A DNA stretch of 64,000 nt from Blastocatellia bacterium (GCA_016705245.1 JADIYM010000011.1:62001-126000); one strand, 5' to 3'. Positions 45,698 through 55,720 are shown, counted from the first letter of the stretch. Made by a program: numbers and translations. Notes: generated by a model from the sequence alone, not told the origin.

Positions 45698-47601
45698 GTG
45701 AGCAAGGTCCAGGAAGCCGACGAAGAAGCCACAGGCGTCGCCACGCCACCACGCCGCCCCGGTCGATCCTCTCGCTCGACCGACGGAGTAGCGGCAGCGG
45801 CTTCGGCCACGTCGCGCGGTCGAGGCGGGCGTCCAGGCGACGAATACAGCGCCGTCGTTCCCACCCATCTCACCACCCGCGTCCCGGGAGGCGATCATCT
45901 TCTGCTCGCCGCGTTTCCGCTGGCGATCTCGCGACCGGGACGCGCCGGCGTCAAGCTCAAGGAGTCGCACAAGCCGGGCCTTCCTTATAAGGTGATTCAG
46001 GACGCCATCTCGTGCCCGGTTTCGGGTCGCGTCGTCACTCGCACTCTCGAGGTTTACGGCAGCAAGGGCCCGGTGCAGCCGAGCGACGAGGATGTTCTCA
46101 TCGCACTCATCCAGTTCACGCACGAGTATCTCGCCGGCTCGGCCGGTGCCACGCTCATCGTGACCGATGACGAGATCGAGCGATCTGGAGGCGATCCGAA
46201 GCAGGTGATGATGCGGTTGCGCAAGATCCACTTCAAGCGCGCCGACCTTCTGAGGCGCCTTGGCATCAAGCACCTCTCCGGAAAGAACCAGCAGCTCATC
46301 GAACAACGGATGCACCGGCTATCCGGAGTGGATCTTTCGGTCAAGAACGCCTACTTCCAGTCTGATGGAACGCTCGTGACGAGCGTCGGCCTGCGGCTGA
46401 TCGACTCGTACGCGTTCTTCGAAGGCAACCGGTACGCGTGGTTCGCCTGGTCTCCGACGATGGCGCAGCTCATCGAGAACGGGGAACTTCGAGCCCTCGA
46501 CACGGACTTCTACTTCAAGATCGATGACTTCCTCGGGCGCCGCCTCTTCCGTCACCTCAACATCTTCGGGCGGCCAGGCGTCACGGTGTATCCGTTCACC
46601 GAGATCGTGAAGACCCGGCTCGGCCTCGAGCCCTCTACCGAATACGTATCGAAATGCAAGGACCCGGTCGAGCGCGCATGCCGTGAGCTTCTCCGTCTCG
46701 GGTTTCTCAAGTCGTATGCCATCGATGGTCGCTTCGTCAACGAGGCCACCATCACGCTCGAGATGCCGGACGATTACCAGCCGAGCGAGAGTTTCTCTTT
46801 GCCGTTCGAGGCAATCATCGACTCGTTCCGGAAGGAAGCGGAGGAGAATGCTGAGCCAGCCGCTCGAGGCGGACTCTGGCGGGAGCAATGTGCCCGGATC
46901 GAGCGGCTTGCTGCCAGGTCGCCCAAGGCGCGCGAGGCGACGACCGAACTGACGCGCCACATCTATGCCGCGCACGGTCCGTCGGCCGATGCGCTCTCAC
47001 ACGTCGTCGGCATCGTCGAGGCCCTGCAGCAGTGCGGGATTCGACCGCACACCGGCATTCCGGAGGCGCTCAGACTCGTGCAGTCGGGCGCCATCACACC
47101 CGACGGTCCGAGCGCGGAGGTCCAGCGAGCGATCGCCTGGTGGCGAGAGAAAAAGTCACGCGGACAGTCCGTCGGACCGGGTCTTCTCGTGTCGGCCCTA
47201 CGCGAGCCGGATCGTGTCAGCGCGGATTTTCTGGCTCCACATTCGATTTCAGTTCGGCGCCCGAACCGGACACGACCGAAGGCGACGACCCGCCGAGGCC
47301 GGCTGCGGACGCCACCGGCATCTGGTCGCGAATTCTCGCGAAGCTCGAATCGTCGCTCGGAGCACGTGCCGTTCACGACTGGTTGCGGCCGCTCGTGCCG
47401 GTATCGCTTGCCGCGACTGCCGGATTCGATGCGCCGGGCATCGCGCGGCCGCGAATGGAGCTCACGCTCTGGGTTCCGAACGCGACTTTCTCAACGTTCC
47501 TGTCGGGCCAGACCCCGGTCGCGTTGGCCCTGCGCGCCGAAGCTGCGCGGTCGGGCATCGGCGGGATCGCATTCGCCGTGGATCGGCCCGCGGCGTCGTG
47601 A
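45698..47601 (+). CDS. repA: replication initiator (RepA/RPA-like) with DnaA domain I-like C-terminus (frameshifted)
   Basis: Plasmid-type initiator of about 634 residues. GTG 45698 is chosen because GGAGGG (45685-45690) lies 7 nt upstream; the longer ORF start at 45587 would run through two iterons. After a Pro/Ser-rich leader, the body (LPYKVIQDAISCPVSGRVVT, SDEDVLIALIQFTHEYL, RADLLRRLGI, LSVKNAYFQSDGTLV) resembles replication initiator protein A families with winged-helix folds. A one-base deletion near 47238-47242 shifts the frame; the continuation, STFDFSSAPEPDTTEGDD, leads into IWSRILAKLESSLGARAVHD and WLRPLVP, then LTLWVPNATFSTFL, strongly like DnaA domain I. It stops at 47601. It presumably binds the iterons upstream and recruits helicase. 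Confidence 0.8.
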
Positions 47602-47617
47602 GACGTCGGATCGCGAC

Positions 47618-48874
47618 GTGACGTCGAAGGACTCGGAGGATACCGCACCCGCAGTGACAGGTCGTGGACCGGTCGCGTTGCGTTATCGCGACTTCCGCAA
47701 TCTCTTCACCGCGTCCTTCGTGTCCCTCGTTGGCACGCAGATGCAACAGGTCGCTCTGACGTGGCAACTTTACGAGTTGACGCAGTCACCATTCGCACTC
47801 GGACTGCTCGGACTGTTCAAGGCGATCCCCCTCATTTCGCTTGCACTGCTGGGCGGCGTCGCGGCCGATGCGCGCGACCGGCGGAAGCTGCTCCTGCTGA
47901 CCCAGACGACGTTGCTTGCGATATCGTCGGCGCTTGCGCTTTCGGCTTGGGTTGGCGCAACGAGTCCGTGGATGATCTACGCCGCCGTCGCAGCAGCTGC
48001 CGCTGCGACGGCGTTCGACAACCCGGCGCGCGCCTCGCTGATTCCGAACCTCGTGCCGCGCGAGCATCTCGCGAATGCACTCAGCCTCAACATCTTCGCG
48101 TGGCAGGCGGCAACGGTCGTTGGACCGGCAATCGCCGGCAACCTTATCGCCTGGTTCGGCGTGACGGTCGTCTACACGATCGATGCAGTGTCGTTTCTAG
48201 CGATGATCGCGGCACTCGTCACGATTTCCGCAGAGGTACGAGTTGACGCGGCGTCGCGGCCGGGACGGGGCGCGATTCGGGAGGGGCTCCGGTTTGTCTT
48301 CTCCACGCCCATTATCCGCTCGACGATGCTGCTCGACTTTTTCGCGACGCTCTTCGGTTGCGCGAACGTTCTTATGCCGATGTTCGCGACCGAGGTACTC
48401 GGTGTCGGGGCGAGGGGACTGGGATTGCTCTACGCGGCGCCGCCGGCCGGCGCGGCGCTCGCCGGCGCCGTGATGTCGTTTCTCCCGACCGTCCGGCGGC
48501 AGGGGAAAGTCGTCCTCTGGTCCGTCGCCGCCTACGGCCTCGCGACGGTCGCGTTCGGCATGTCGAGCTGGATGCCGTTGTCGCTTGCGGCCCTCGCCGT
48601 CGTCGGTGCGGCCGATAGCGTGTCGACGGTCATGCGGCAGACGATCCGACAGCTGGCTACTCCCGACGCCATTCGGGGCCGGATGACGAGCGTGAACATG
48701 ATTTTCTTCATGGGCGGGCCGCAGCTCGGAGAGCTCGAAGCCGGATCGCTCGCGGCAATCGTCGGGCCGGCTCTTTCCGTGAGCTTCGGCGGTGTCGGCG
48801 TCATCGTCGCGGTGGCCCTTGCGGCCGCACTGTCCCCAACCTTGCGGGCGTTCCAGGTCACGAGAAAAGAGTAG
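47618..48874 (+). CDS. MFS transporter (EntS/MFS_3-like)
   Basis: 418-residue inner-membrane exporter with about 12 hydrophobic helices. The first helix starts at FRNLFTASFVSLVGTQMQQVALTWQLYELT, followed by the loop GGVAADARDRRKLL, a D-x(2)-R-R signature after TM2. FDNPARASLIPNLVPREHLANALSLN and the C-terminal GGPQLGELEAGSLA are typical of the MFS_3/enterobactin-exporter group. The start GTG 47618 is chosen because the frame is open upstream only through rep out of its proper frame. It lies 16 bp after the initiator stop; whether the two are cotranscribed is uncertain. The substrate is unknown. Confidence 0.85.
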   Translation: MTSKDSEDTAPAVTGRGPVALRYRDFRNLFTASFVSLVGTQMQQVALTWQLYELTQSPFALGLLGLFKAIPLISLALLGGVAADARDRRKLLLLTQTTLLAISSALALSAWVGATSPWMIYAAVAAAAAATAFDNPARASLIPNLVPREHLANALSLNIFAWQAATVVGPAIAGNLIAWFGVTVVYTIDAVSFLAMIAALVTISAEVRVDAASRPGRGAIREGLRFVFSTPIIRSTMLLDFFATLFGCANVLMPMFATEVLGVGARGLGLLYAAPPAGAALAGAVMSFLPTVRRQGKVVLWSVAAYGLATVAFGMSSWMPLSLAALAVVGAADSVSTVMRQTIRQLATPDAIRGRMTSVNMIFFMGGPQLGELEAGSLAAIVGPALSVSFGGVGVIVAVALAAALSPTLRAFQVTRKE

Positions 48875-48962
48875 ACAGGATTTCAGGATTTTCAGGATTG
48901 ACAGGATTTGCTTGATGGAAGAACAACAAGAATCCCGTTAATCCTGAAATCCTGTCCACTCT
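48873..48962. repeat. GACAGGATT repeat, probable terminator
   Basis: Four GGATT words (GACAGGATTTCAGGATTTTC and so on) are followed by the complementary arm AATCCTGAAATCCTGTCC, forming an imperfect hairpin after the MFS stop. It matches the family of 3774-3820. Confidence 0.65.
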
Positions 48963-49004
48963 CCCTCTTCGAAGGTGGTACCATCGGCGCACCAGGAGGT
49001 TCCC

Positions 49005-49373
49005 ATGCAGGATCCGCCTCTCTATGCATTCATCCCAGTGGCGCTTTTCTTTGCCGGCGCGATAGCCGTACCGCTCGTGCTGTTGCTCGTCGCCCGAGCC
49101 TTGTCGCATCGCGTGTATGGTGAGGCCAAGTCGATGGCCTACGAGTGCGGCGTCGATCCGATCGGTGAGGCTACCGAACGGTTTTCGGTCCGGTTCTATC
49201 TCGTCGCGATGCTCTTCCTGATATTCGACGTCGAGACCGTCTTCCTGCTTCCGTGGGCCATTCTCTTCGATCAGCTTGCGCTCGTGGGCTTCATCGAGAT
49301 GGTCACCTTCATCGCCATCCTCGTTGTCGGCTACGCGTACGCGTGGCGGCGCGGCGCGCTGGCCTGGGTGTAA
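49005..49373 (+). CDS. nuoA: NADH-quinone oxidoreductase subunit A
   Basis: 122-residue membrane subunit of respiratory complex I. Three transmembrane helices, with the conserved loop YECGVDPIGEATERFSVRFYLVAMLFLIFDVE containing the family's Cys and ExxD elements. AGGAGG lies just before ATG 49005, excluding the upstream ATG at 48975. nuoB follows after 7 bp. Confidence 0.95.
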   Translation: MQDPPLYAFIPVALFFAGAIAVPLVLLLVARALSHRVYGEAKSMAYECGVDPIGEATERFSVRFYLVAMLFLIFDVETVFLLPWAILFDQLALVGFIEMVTFIAILVVGYAYAWRRGALAWV

Positions 49374-49380
49374 CCTCCAT

Positions 49381-49920
49381 ATGACCGCGACAACCACGCA
49401 CGAGCACACGATCGAGTCGCAGGGGATCATCACCTCGACGGTCGACTTCGTTTTCAACTGGGCTAGAAAATCGGCGCTCTGGCCGATGACATTCGGACTC
49501 GCGTGCTGCGCGATCGAGATGATGGCTGCCGGGGCGTCCCGATACGACATGGACCGTTTCGGAGCCGGCGTTTTTCGGCCGAGCCCGCGACAGGCGGATC
49601 TCGTGATCGTCGCGGGTACGGTGACCGTCAAGATGGCGCCGGTCGTCCGTCGCGTCTACGATCAGATGCCCGAGCCGAAGTGGGTCATCTCGATGGGCTC
49701 GTGCGCGAATGTCGGTGGTCCGTTTCCAAGTTATTCGACGCTGCAGGGCGTGGATCGGATCGTGCCGGTAGACGTCTACATTCCCGGATGCCCTCCGCGC
49801 CCGGAAGCCCTCCTCTACGGACTGATGCGACTGCAGGACAAGATCATGCGCGAGCATCCGACCCGGTACTTTTTCGGCCGCGAATCCGTGCGCCGTCAGG
49901 ACACCGTCGAGACGTCGTGA
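49381..49920 (+). CDS. nuoB: NADH-quinone oxidoreductase subunit B
   Basis: 179-residue peripheral-arm subunit that holds iron-sulfur cluster N2, the last electron donor to quinone. Ligand cysteines are seen in LACCAIEM (two), SMGSCANVGGP and IPGCPPRPE. The SRYDMDRFGAGVFRPSPRQAD region is highly conserved. It follows nuoA, but nuoC and nuoD are not next in line: a methyltransferase gene begins on its stop codon (GTGA). Confidence 0.95.
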   Translation: MTATTTHEHTIESQGIITSTVDFVFNWARKSALWPMTFGLACCAIEMMAAGASRYDMDRFGAGVFRPSPRQADLVIVAGTVTVKMAPVVRRVYDQMPEPKWVISMGSCANVGGPFPSYSTLQGVDRIVPVDVYIPGCPPRPEALLYGLMRLQDKIMREHPTRYFFGRESVRRQDTVETS

Positions 49921-51006
49921 GTCGCGAGGCGCTGCTGCGCCGCATCGCCGCCGAAGGACGGGTCACTTTTCGTGACGCGATGGAAGCGTCGCTCAACGAC
50001 CCGGATGACGGCTGGTACGGTTCGGGAAAGGTCGAGATCGGCGCCCGTGGCGATTTCACGACATCAGCCGAACTGCACCCGGTCTTCGGCGCGTGTGTTC
50101 GCAACGTGGGTCGCGGAAGTCTGGGACCGGCTCGACCGACCGAAGGAATTGGCGATCGTCGAATTCGGCGCGGGGAAGGGAAGCCTCGCAAAGGCGATGC
50201 TGGATGCTCTGCGCACGGAGCGGCCGCTACTCTACGACGCTGCACGAAGTGTGCTCGTCGAATGCAGCGCCGCAATGCGCTCGCACGCCTCGACGAAGCT
50301 CGGCGAGCATTCCGAGCGCGTCGAGATCGTCGCGGCACTCGCGCCTGAGATCTTCGAGACGACGACCGTGGTGGTATCAAATGAGTTTGTGGATGCGCTC
50401 CCGGTGCACGCGGCGCGAGTGTCGGACTCGGGTGAGGTCGAGGAGCTCTACGTGACCGCCGACGCGGACGGAGGATTCACCGGCGCCTTCGACCGGCCGT
50501 CGACCGGGCGCATCGCCGAGTACGCCGAACGGTTCGTTCCACAGGTCCGCTCTGGCCGACCGTTCGCATTCGAGGTCGGTCTGGATGCATTGGACTGGGT
50601 GAATGGCATCACGCGCGCTCAGCACGTTCGCGCGGTCCTGACCGTCGACTACGGCGACGTCGCGGCGCGGGTCGCCGGACCGCAAAGGCCCGAAGGAACG
50701 CTTCGCGCGATGCGCGGCCGGTTGCCGGTCAAGGACGTCGTGGGCTCGCTCTTCGAAGCTGATATGACGGCAGATGTTAACTTCGAGGTGCTCGCTTCGA
50801 CCGCCATCGCGAACGGTTGGGTTCCTCGGGAGCTCGAAACGCAAGCGAATTGGCTATGTCGAATGGGTGCCATCGAGCGAGTCGCGAGCGCAGCTTCGGC
50901 GTCTATTGCTGAGCGACTCGCGATGAAGACACTTCTCGCGCCGGGCGGCCTCGGAGACCGGCTCAGGGTGCTCGAAATGTCGGCGGACTGTCCGGCATCC
51001 GGCTGA
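49917..51006 (+). CDS. MidA/NDUFAF7-like SAM-dependent methyltransferase (frameshifted)
   Basis: About 363 residues. GTG 49917 overlaps the nuoB TGA, indicating tight coupling. The N-terminus SREALLRRIAAEGRVTFRDAMEASL, then WYGSGKVEIGARGDFTTSAELHPVFG, is the family start. A one-base insertion near 50094 shifts the frame, resuming VFATWVAEVWDRL and IVEFGAGKGSLAKAML (SAM-binding motif I), then VVVSNEFVDALPVH and LTVDYGDVAARV. The mitochondrial homologue NDUFAF7 dimethylates an arginine of the 49-kDa (NuoD) subunit during complex I assembly. Placement directly after nuoAB suggests a related role here. Confidence 0.85.
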
Positions 51007-51317
51007 ACGGAATCTCTCCCCTCCCGTCCCTACGAGCCCCGTTTGACCCAGAACCCGGAGCGAAGCGACGGGCCAAGTTAATGATGACGGCTTCCGGATG
51101 CCATCTTTCGGATGACGGCGATCCGGCGGAGGTCGATGAGGCCGACGGTCCAGGCAACGCCTGCGGGACTCGAGTCGGCCCGTCGCTGCGCTCCGGGTTC
51201 TGGGTCGGCGGACTGTCCGGTTGAACGGATGGATCTCGTTGCCCGCTTCATGTGGTACCCTGAGTCGTTCGCGACGTTTCCCTCCGACCCCCAATCTCGG
51301 ACGAGGACCTGAACCGC
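51007..51317. repeat. intergenic family B inverted repeat
   Basis: No gene. Two family B units face each other: GACCCAGAACCCGGAGCGAA (from 51045) and CGCTGCGCTCCGGGTTCTGG (from 51184). About 100 bp of unrelated sequence lies between the arms. Confidence 0.6.
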
Positions 51318-52500
51318 ATGGGATCGAAGATCGACGAGCTTCTCGCAATCGCCTGTAGCAAGGGAGCCTCGGACTTGCACATCAAGGCCGGCAGCTTTCC
51401 CTTCATGCGGGTCAACGGCGAACTGCTCCCCATCATTGAAGCCTCGCGGCTGACGGCGGAAGACACACTGTCGATGGCCTTCTCCATCATGAACAACCGC
51501 CAGAAGCAGCGGTTCAAGGAGGTCAGCGAGGTCGACATCGCCTACGGCGTCTCCGGACTCGGGCGATTCCGCTGCAACGTCTTCCAGCAGCGGGGAACGG
51601 TCGGAGTCGTTCTTCGCGTCATTCCGACGACTGTCCGGACTATCGAAGAGTTGCGGCTGCCATCGGCCTGCGAGCGGGTTGCGGAGGACCGGCGCGGCCT
51701 CATCCTCGTGACCGGGACGACGGGTTCAGGCAAGTCGACGACCCTCGCCGCGATGATCGACTACATCAACCGGACGCGAACCGGCCACATCATCACGATC
51801 GAGGACCCGATCGAGTTTCTGCATCGCGACAAGCGCTCGTTCGTGAATCAGCGTGAGGTCGACGTCGATACGCGCAGCTTCTCGGAAGCCCTCCGCGGCG
51901 CACTCCGCCAGGATCCGGACGTCATCCTCGTCGGCGAGATGCGCGACTACGAGACGATCGAGACGGCGCTGACGGCCGCCGAGACAGGTCACCTAGTGCT
52001 TTCCACGCTCCACACTCTCGACGCCACCGAGACCGTCAACCGCATCGTCTCGGTTTTTCCGCCGCATCAGCAGAAGGGCGTTCGGATCCAGCTCGCAAGC
52101 GTCTTGCGCGGCGTGATCTCGATGCGGCTCGTTCGCGCGGCATCGGCCAAATACGGTCGCGTCCCGGCCGTCGAAGTCATGATCAATACTCCTTACATCC
52201 CGGGACTGCATCATTCATCCCGAAAAGACGTCGCTCATTCGCGACGCGATCGCCGCCGGCACGTCGCAGTACGGAATGCAGACGTTCGATCAGTCGTTGC
52301 ATCTCCTCTTTGCCGAAGAATTGATCACGTACGACGAAGCCCTGAACGGCGCGTCGAACATCGACGAGTTCAAGCTGCGCCTGAGCGGCATCCGCTCGGC
52401 CTCGGACCTTGCGAGAGAGGACATGGAACGTTCGCTCACGAGCCGTTCGGGCGACGCTGTCGGCCCGACGGAGCCGGAGATCGAGTCGTTCGGGCGCTAG
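51318..52500 (+). CDS. pilT: PilT-like twitching motility ATPase (frameshifted)
   Basis: Type IV pilus retraction ATPase, about 394 residues, cytoplasmic hexamer. N-terminal PAS-like domain (DLHIKAGSFPFMRVNGEL); Walker A GTTGSGKST (about 135-143); Asp box IITIEDPIEF; Walker B QDPDVILVGEMRDYET; His box GHLVLSTLHT; and the AIRNLIRE-like retraction region reads SLIRDAIAAGTSQYGMQTFD. A surplus base near 52198-52200 (CCCGGG) shifts the frame, so the last 100 residues lie in another frame ending at 52500. No other pilus genes are in the window. Confidence 0.9.
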
Positions 52501-52538
52501 CCCCGGACAACTGGAACGTAAGTACCTGCGTCAACGTG

Positions 52539-52569
52539 TTCGCCGGAACAGCGCGACTGTTCCGGCGAA
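52539..52569 (+). terminator. hairpin terminator after pilT
   Basis: Perfect 13-bp inverted repeat TTCGCCGGAACAG (52539-52551) / CTGTTCCGGCGAA (52557-52569) with 5-nt loop, followed by TTGTT. Confidence 0.6.
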
Positions 52570-52602
52570 TTGTTCGTGCGGAACAAGGAGTCGCCCCGAG
52601 AA

Positions 52603-54234
52603 ATGAACGTGACTGAACTTGCCGCAAGACTGGCGGCCGTCGACCGCGATCCCGCGCCGCTCGGGGGCCTCGAGAAATTCTCGGAGTCGATCGGCGCATA
52701 CCCCGGCGGGAATCTGAGCTTCCTCTACCACATGGACGGGCTCGATATTGCGATCGTGTCGGCGTACTTCGCGATCTTAATATTCCTGGCGATCTACGGC
52801 GCGTACCGATTGAGGATCGTCTACCAGTTCTGGCGGTACGTCGATCGCAAGCCAGAGCCCTCGGGACGATTCCTCGAGAGCGGACTGCCGCACATCACGG
52901 TGCAGTTGCCGCTCTTCAACGAGATGTATGTCGCCGAGAGGATCATCGACGCCTGTGCGGCGCTCGACTATCCGTCGGACCGGCTCGAGATTCAGGTGCT
53001 CGACGACTCGACCGACGAAACCCGTGATGTGGTGGCTGCCGCCGTCGAACGGCATCGCGCCGCCGGCGTGCGAATCGTGCATCTGCATCGCGAAGATCGG
53101 ACCGGCTACAAGGCGGGGGCGCTCGAGAAGGGGCTCGCGGTTGCGACGGGCGATCTCGTTGCGGTCTTTGACGCCGACTTCGTGCCGCGACCGGATTGTC
53201 TTCGGCGCATGGTCGACCACTTCACGGACGATCGCGTCGGAATGGTCCAGATGCGGTGGAGCCACATCAACCGCGACTACTCGCTTCTGACGAAAGTACA
53301 GTCGATCATGCTCGACGGCCATTTCGTCGTCGAACAGGCGGCGCGCAATCGGTCCGGCGCGTTCTTCAACTTCAACGGTACGGCCGGGATGTGGAGGCGC
53401 GAAGCAATCGAGTGGTCCGGTGGCTGGCAGCACGACACGCTGACCGAGGACACGGACCTCAGCTTCCGCGCGCAGTTGTGCGGATGGCGGTTCGTGTACC
53501 TCCTCGACGACGACGTTCCTTCCGAGCTGCCGGTCGAGATGAACTCGTTCAAGGCGCAGCAGCGGCGATGGGCCAAGGGGCTCATAGAAGTAGCGATCAA
53601 GCTCATGCCGCGCGTCTGGCGCGATCCGCGTCTGACGCTTGGACAGCGCTTCGAACTGTTCTTCCGGCTGACGGGAAATATCTCGGCGCCGCTCATCATC
53701 GTCATGGCGCTGCTGAACCTGCCGGTGCTCATCGTCCGTTACAACCAGGGACTCTTCCATCTTCTGGTATTCGACGCTCCGATCCTGCTCTTCTCGACGC
53801 TGTCGGTGGCGCTTTTCTACGCCGCGGGGCAGGTTTACCTGGACCCGACCGGGTGGAAGAGACGGATGCGCTACCTGCCGCTTGTAATGGCGCTCGGTAT
53901 TGGCCTGAGCTTCAGCAACGCGAAGGCGGTGCTGGAGGCCCTGTTCGGCATCAAGACGAGCTTCGTACGAACGCCGAAATACCGGATCGAGTCGTCGGGC
54001 GACGCGTCGTGGCTCGGAAAGCGCTACAAGCGGTCGCGCGGGCTGCTGCCGGTGCTCGAGCTCGTGTTTGCGGCCTACTTTCTCGGACTCATCGCCTATG
54101 CGGCATCGTTTGGCATCATCGGGACGATTCCGTTCTTCCTGCTCTTCTTCGTCGGTTATGCGTACACGGGCTGGCTGTCCATGTTCGGCGGGGTTAGGTG
54201 GCCCTGGCGCCGGCGCGAACGAGTTTCGTCTTGA
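52603..54234 (+). CDS. membrane glycosyltransferase, GT2 cellulose-synthase-like
   Basis: 543-residue integral membrane processive transferase. One N-terminal helix (about 49-70), then a GT-A domain with VQLPLFNEMYVAERII, VLDDSTDET, VAVFDADFVP, the acceptor-site motif TEDTDLSFR and QQRRWAKG (QxxRW). These are the D, DxD, D and QxxRW residues of the cellulose/mannan synthase group. Four or more helices follow the catalytic domain. ATG 52603 is chosen as the first Met in good context; AAGGAG lies 13 nt upstream, so the in-frame start at 52570 inside the terminator is unlikely. No co-catalytic or export genes lie nearby. Polymer type is unknown. Confidence 0.88.
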   Translation: MNVTELAARLAAVDRDPAPLGGLEKFSESIGAYPGGNLSFLYHMDGLDIAIVSAYFAILIFLAIYGAYRLRIVYQFWRYVDRKPEPSGRFLESGLPHITVQLPLFNEMYVAERIIDACAALDYPSDRLEIQVLDDSTDETRDVVAAAVERHRAAGVRIVHLHREDRTGYKAGALEKGLAVATGDLVAVFDADFVPRPDCLRRMVDHFTDDRVGMVQMRWSHINRDYSLLTKVQSIMLDGHFVVEQAARNRSGAFFNFNGTAGMWRREAIEWSGGWQHDTLTEDTDLSFRAQLCGWRFVYLLDDDVPSELPVEMNSFKAQQRRWAKGLIEVAIKLMPRVWRDPRLTLGQRFELFFRLTGNISAPLIIVMALLNLPVLIVRYNQGLFHLLVFDAPILLFSTLSVALFYAAGQVYLDPTGWKRRMRYLPLVMALGIGLSFSNAKAVLEALFGIKTSFVRTPKYRIESSGDASWLGKRYKRSRGLLPVLELVFAAYFLGLIAYAASFGIIGTIPFFLLFFVGYAYTGWLSMFGGVRWPWRRRERVSS

Positions 54235-54300
54235 AACGATTCGCGCCGTGATTCGTACACGGAGAGTTCACCGAAACCGGACTCTGACGAGCACCGAGTA

Positions 54301-55720
54301 ATGAGCATGGCCCGATACGAGAATGTCCGCTCCGCCGTCGTCACGGCGTTACTTGTCCTCTTGTCCCTGCCGGTCCTCGCAATGGCGGGTCCCCCGGAGG
54401 TGCCAAAGCCGCGTCCGGCCTCGGTGGGTGTGCGAGCCGACGCAAGCGGCGAGTCCGCAGGCTTCGCGATCGACGAGTATCGCGAGCGCCGCGCTCGGGC
54501 GGTCGAAGCGTTTGCCGGCGGAGTGCTCGCGGTTCGCGGCACGGTCGAAGCTGAAGCTACTGACGCCACCCGGTACCGACAGAACAACTGGTTTCTCTAC
54601 CTGACGGGCGTTCGAACGCCGGGAGCCCTGCTGCTCATAGACTCGCTGGCGCCCGAGGGCGAGCGCGAGACGCTCTACCTGCCACCGCGCAACCCTGTCA
54701 TGGAGCGCTGGACGGGGGCGAAACTCGGCGCAGGTCCGGAAGCAGTGGCGGCTTACGGGTTCGAGCGCGTGCGCGACACGACCGAATTCGATCGGGATCT
54801 GCGCTCGATCCTCGAACGGAAGGGAACTGCCGAGGTTCCCGTGAAAGTCTGGACGATCGTGCCGACGGGGCCGGACGCGACGTTCACGCGCGATGCGGCT
54901 TTTGCAGGAGGACTTCGCGCGACAGTTGCGACTGGCAGGCCTGGAGCCGCCGAGGTCGTCGATGCGACGGCGAAGTTCACCGCGCTCCGCCGGTCAAAGT
55001 CCGAGGCCGAGATTGCAAAATTGCAGCGGGCGATCGACATCACGCTCGCTGCGCAGCGCGCGGCTGCGCTCGACATCGCGCCGGGGCGCTTCGAGTACGA
55101 AGTCGAAGGCACGATCGTCGGCGCATTCCTGCGCGGCGGCGCGGAGCGCGAGGGCTTCCCCTCGATCGTCGGATCGGGAGTGAACTCGACGGTTCTTCAT
55201 TACGAGAGAAATCAGAAACGGATCGACGCCGGCGACCTCATCGTCATCGACATCGGGGCTGAGCTGCACGGTTACACGGCGGACATCACGCGCACGTGGC
55301 CCGCTTCGGGCCGCTTCACGAAGCGGCAGCGCGAGGTCTACGAGCTCGTGCTCGAAGCGCAGACGGCCGCGGCGGCGGCATGGAAGCCTGGGATGACGAT
55401 TCGCGCGCTCAACGAGGTCGCGCACGCAACAATGCGGCGCAGCCCTTTGCGGGACCGCTCCGGACGCACGCTTGACGAGTCGTTCATCCACGGCCTCGGG
55501 CACTTTCTCGGGATGGACGTGCATGACGTTGGGGATTATTCGGTGTCGCTGCGGCCAGGCGACGATGTTCACGATCGGGCCGGGTATCTATCTGCCAGAC
55601 GAGCAACTCGGCGTGCGGATCGAGGATGACTACCTCGTGACGGAAAAAGGCCTCGTGAAGCTCTCGGCGGCCCTGCCATCGACGCCGGACGAGATCGAGC
55701 GCCTGATGCGCCGCCGGTAG
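54301..55720 (+). CDS. secreted M24 Xaa-Pro aminopeptidase (frameshifted)
   Basis: About 473 residues, with signal peptide (VVTALLVLLSLPVLAMA), so exported unlike cytoplasmic PepP. An N-terminal creatinase-like domain precedes the M24 pita-bread domain: metal ligands in IDIGAELHGYTADITRTW (two Asp), HGLGHFLGMDVHDVG (His), and Glu residues in GVRIEDDYLVTEKGL. One surplus base near 55562-55567 (GACGATG for GACATG) shifts the frame; the first frame ends at 55629, the second supplies FTIGPGIYLPDEQLGVRIED to the stop at 55720. It would release N-terminal residues preceding proline. ATG 54307 is an alternative start. Confidence 0.88.

Noticed and set aside
45587..48874. Single 1095-residue ORF fusing the initiator to an MFS transporter
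   Set aside because: The true initiator C-terminus (DnaA-like) continues in another frame to a stop at 47601. The apparent fusion results from a one-base deletion, and residues between the two parts are Arg-rich nonsense.
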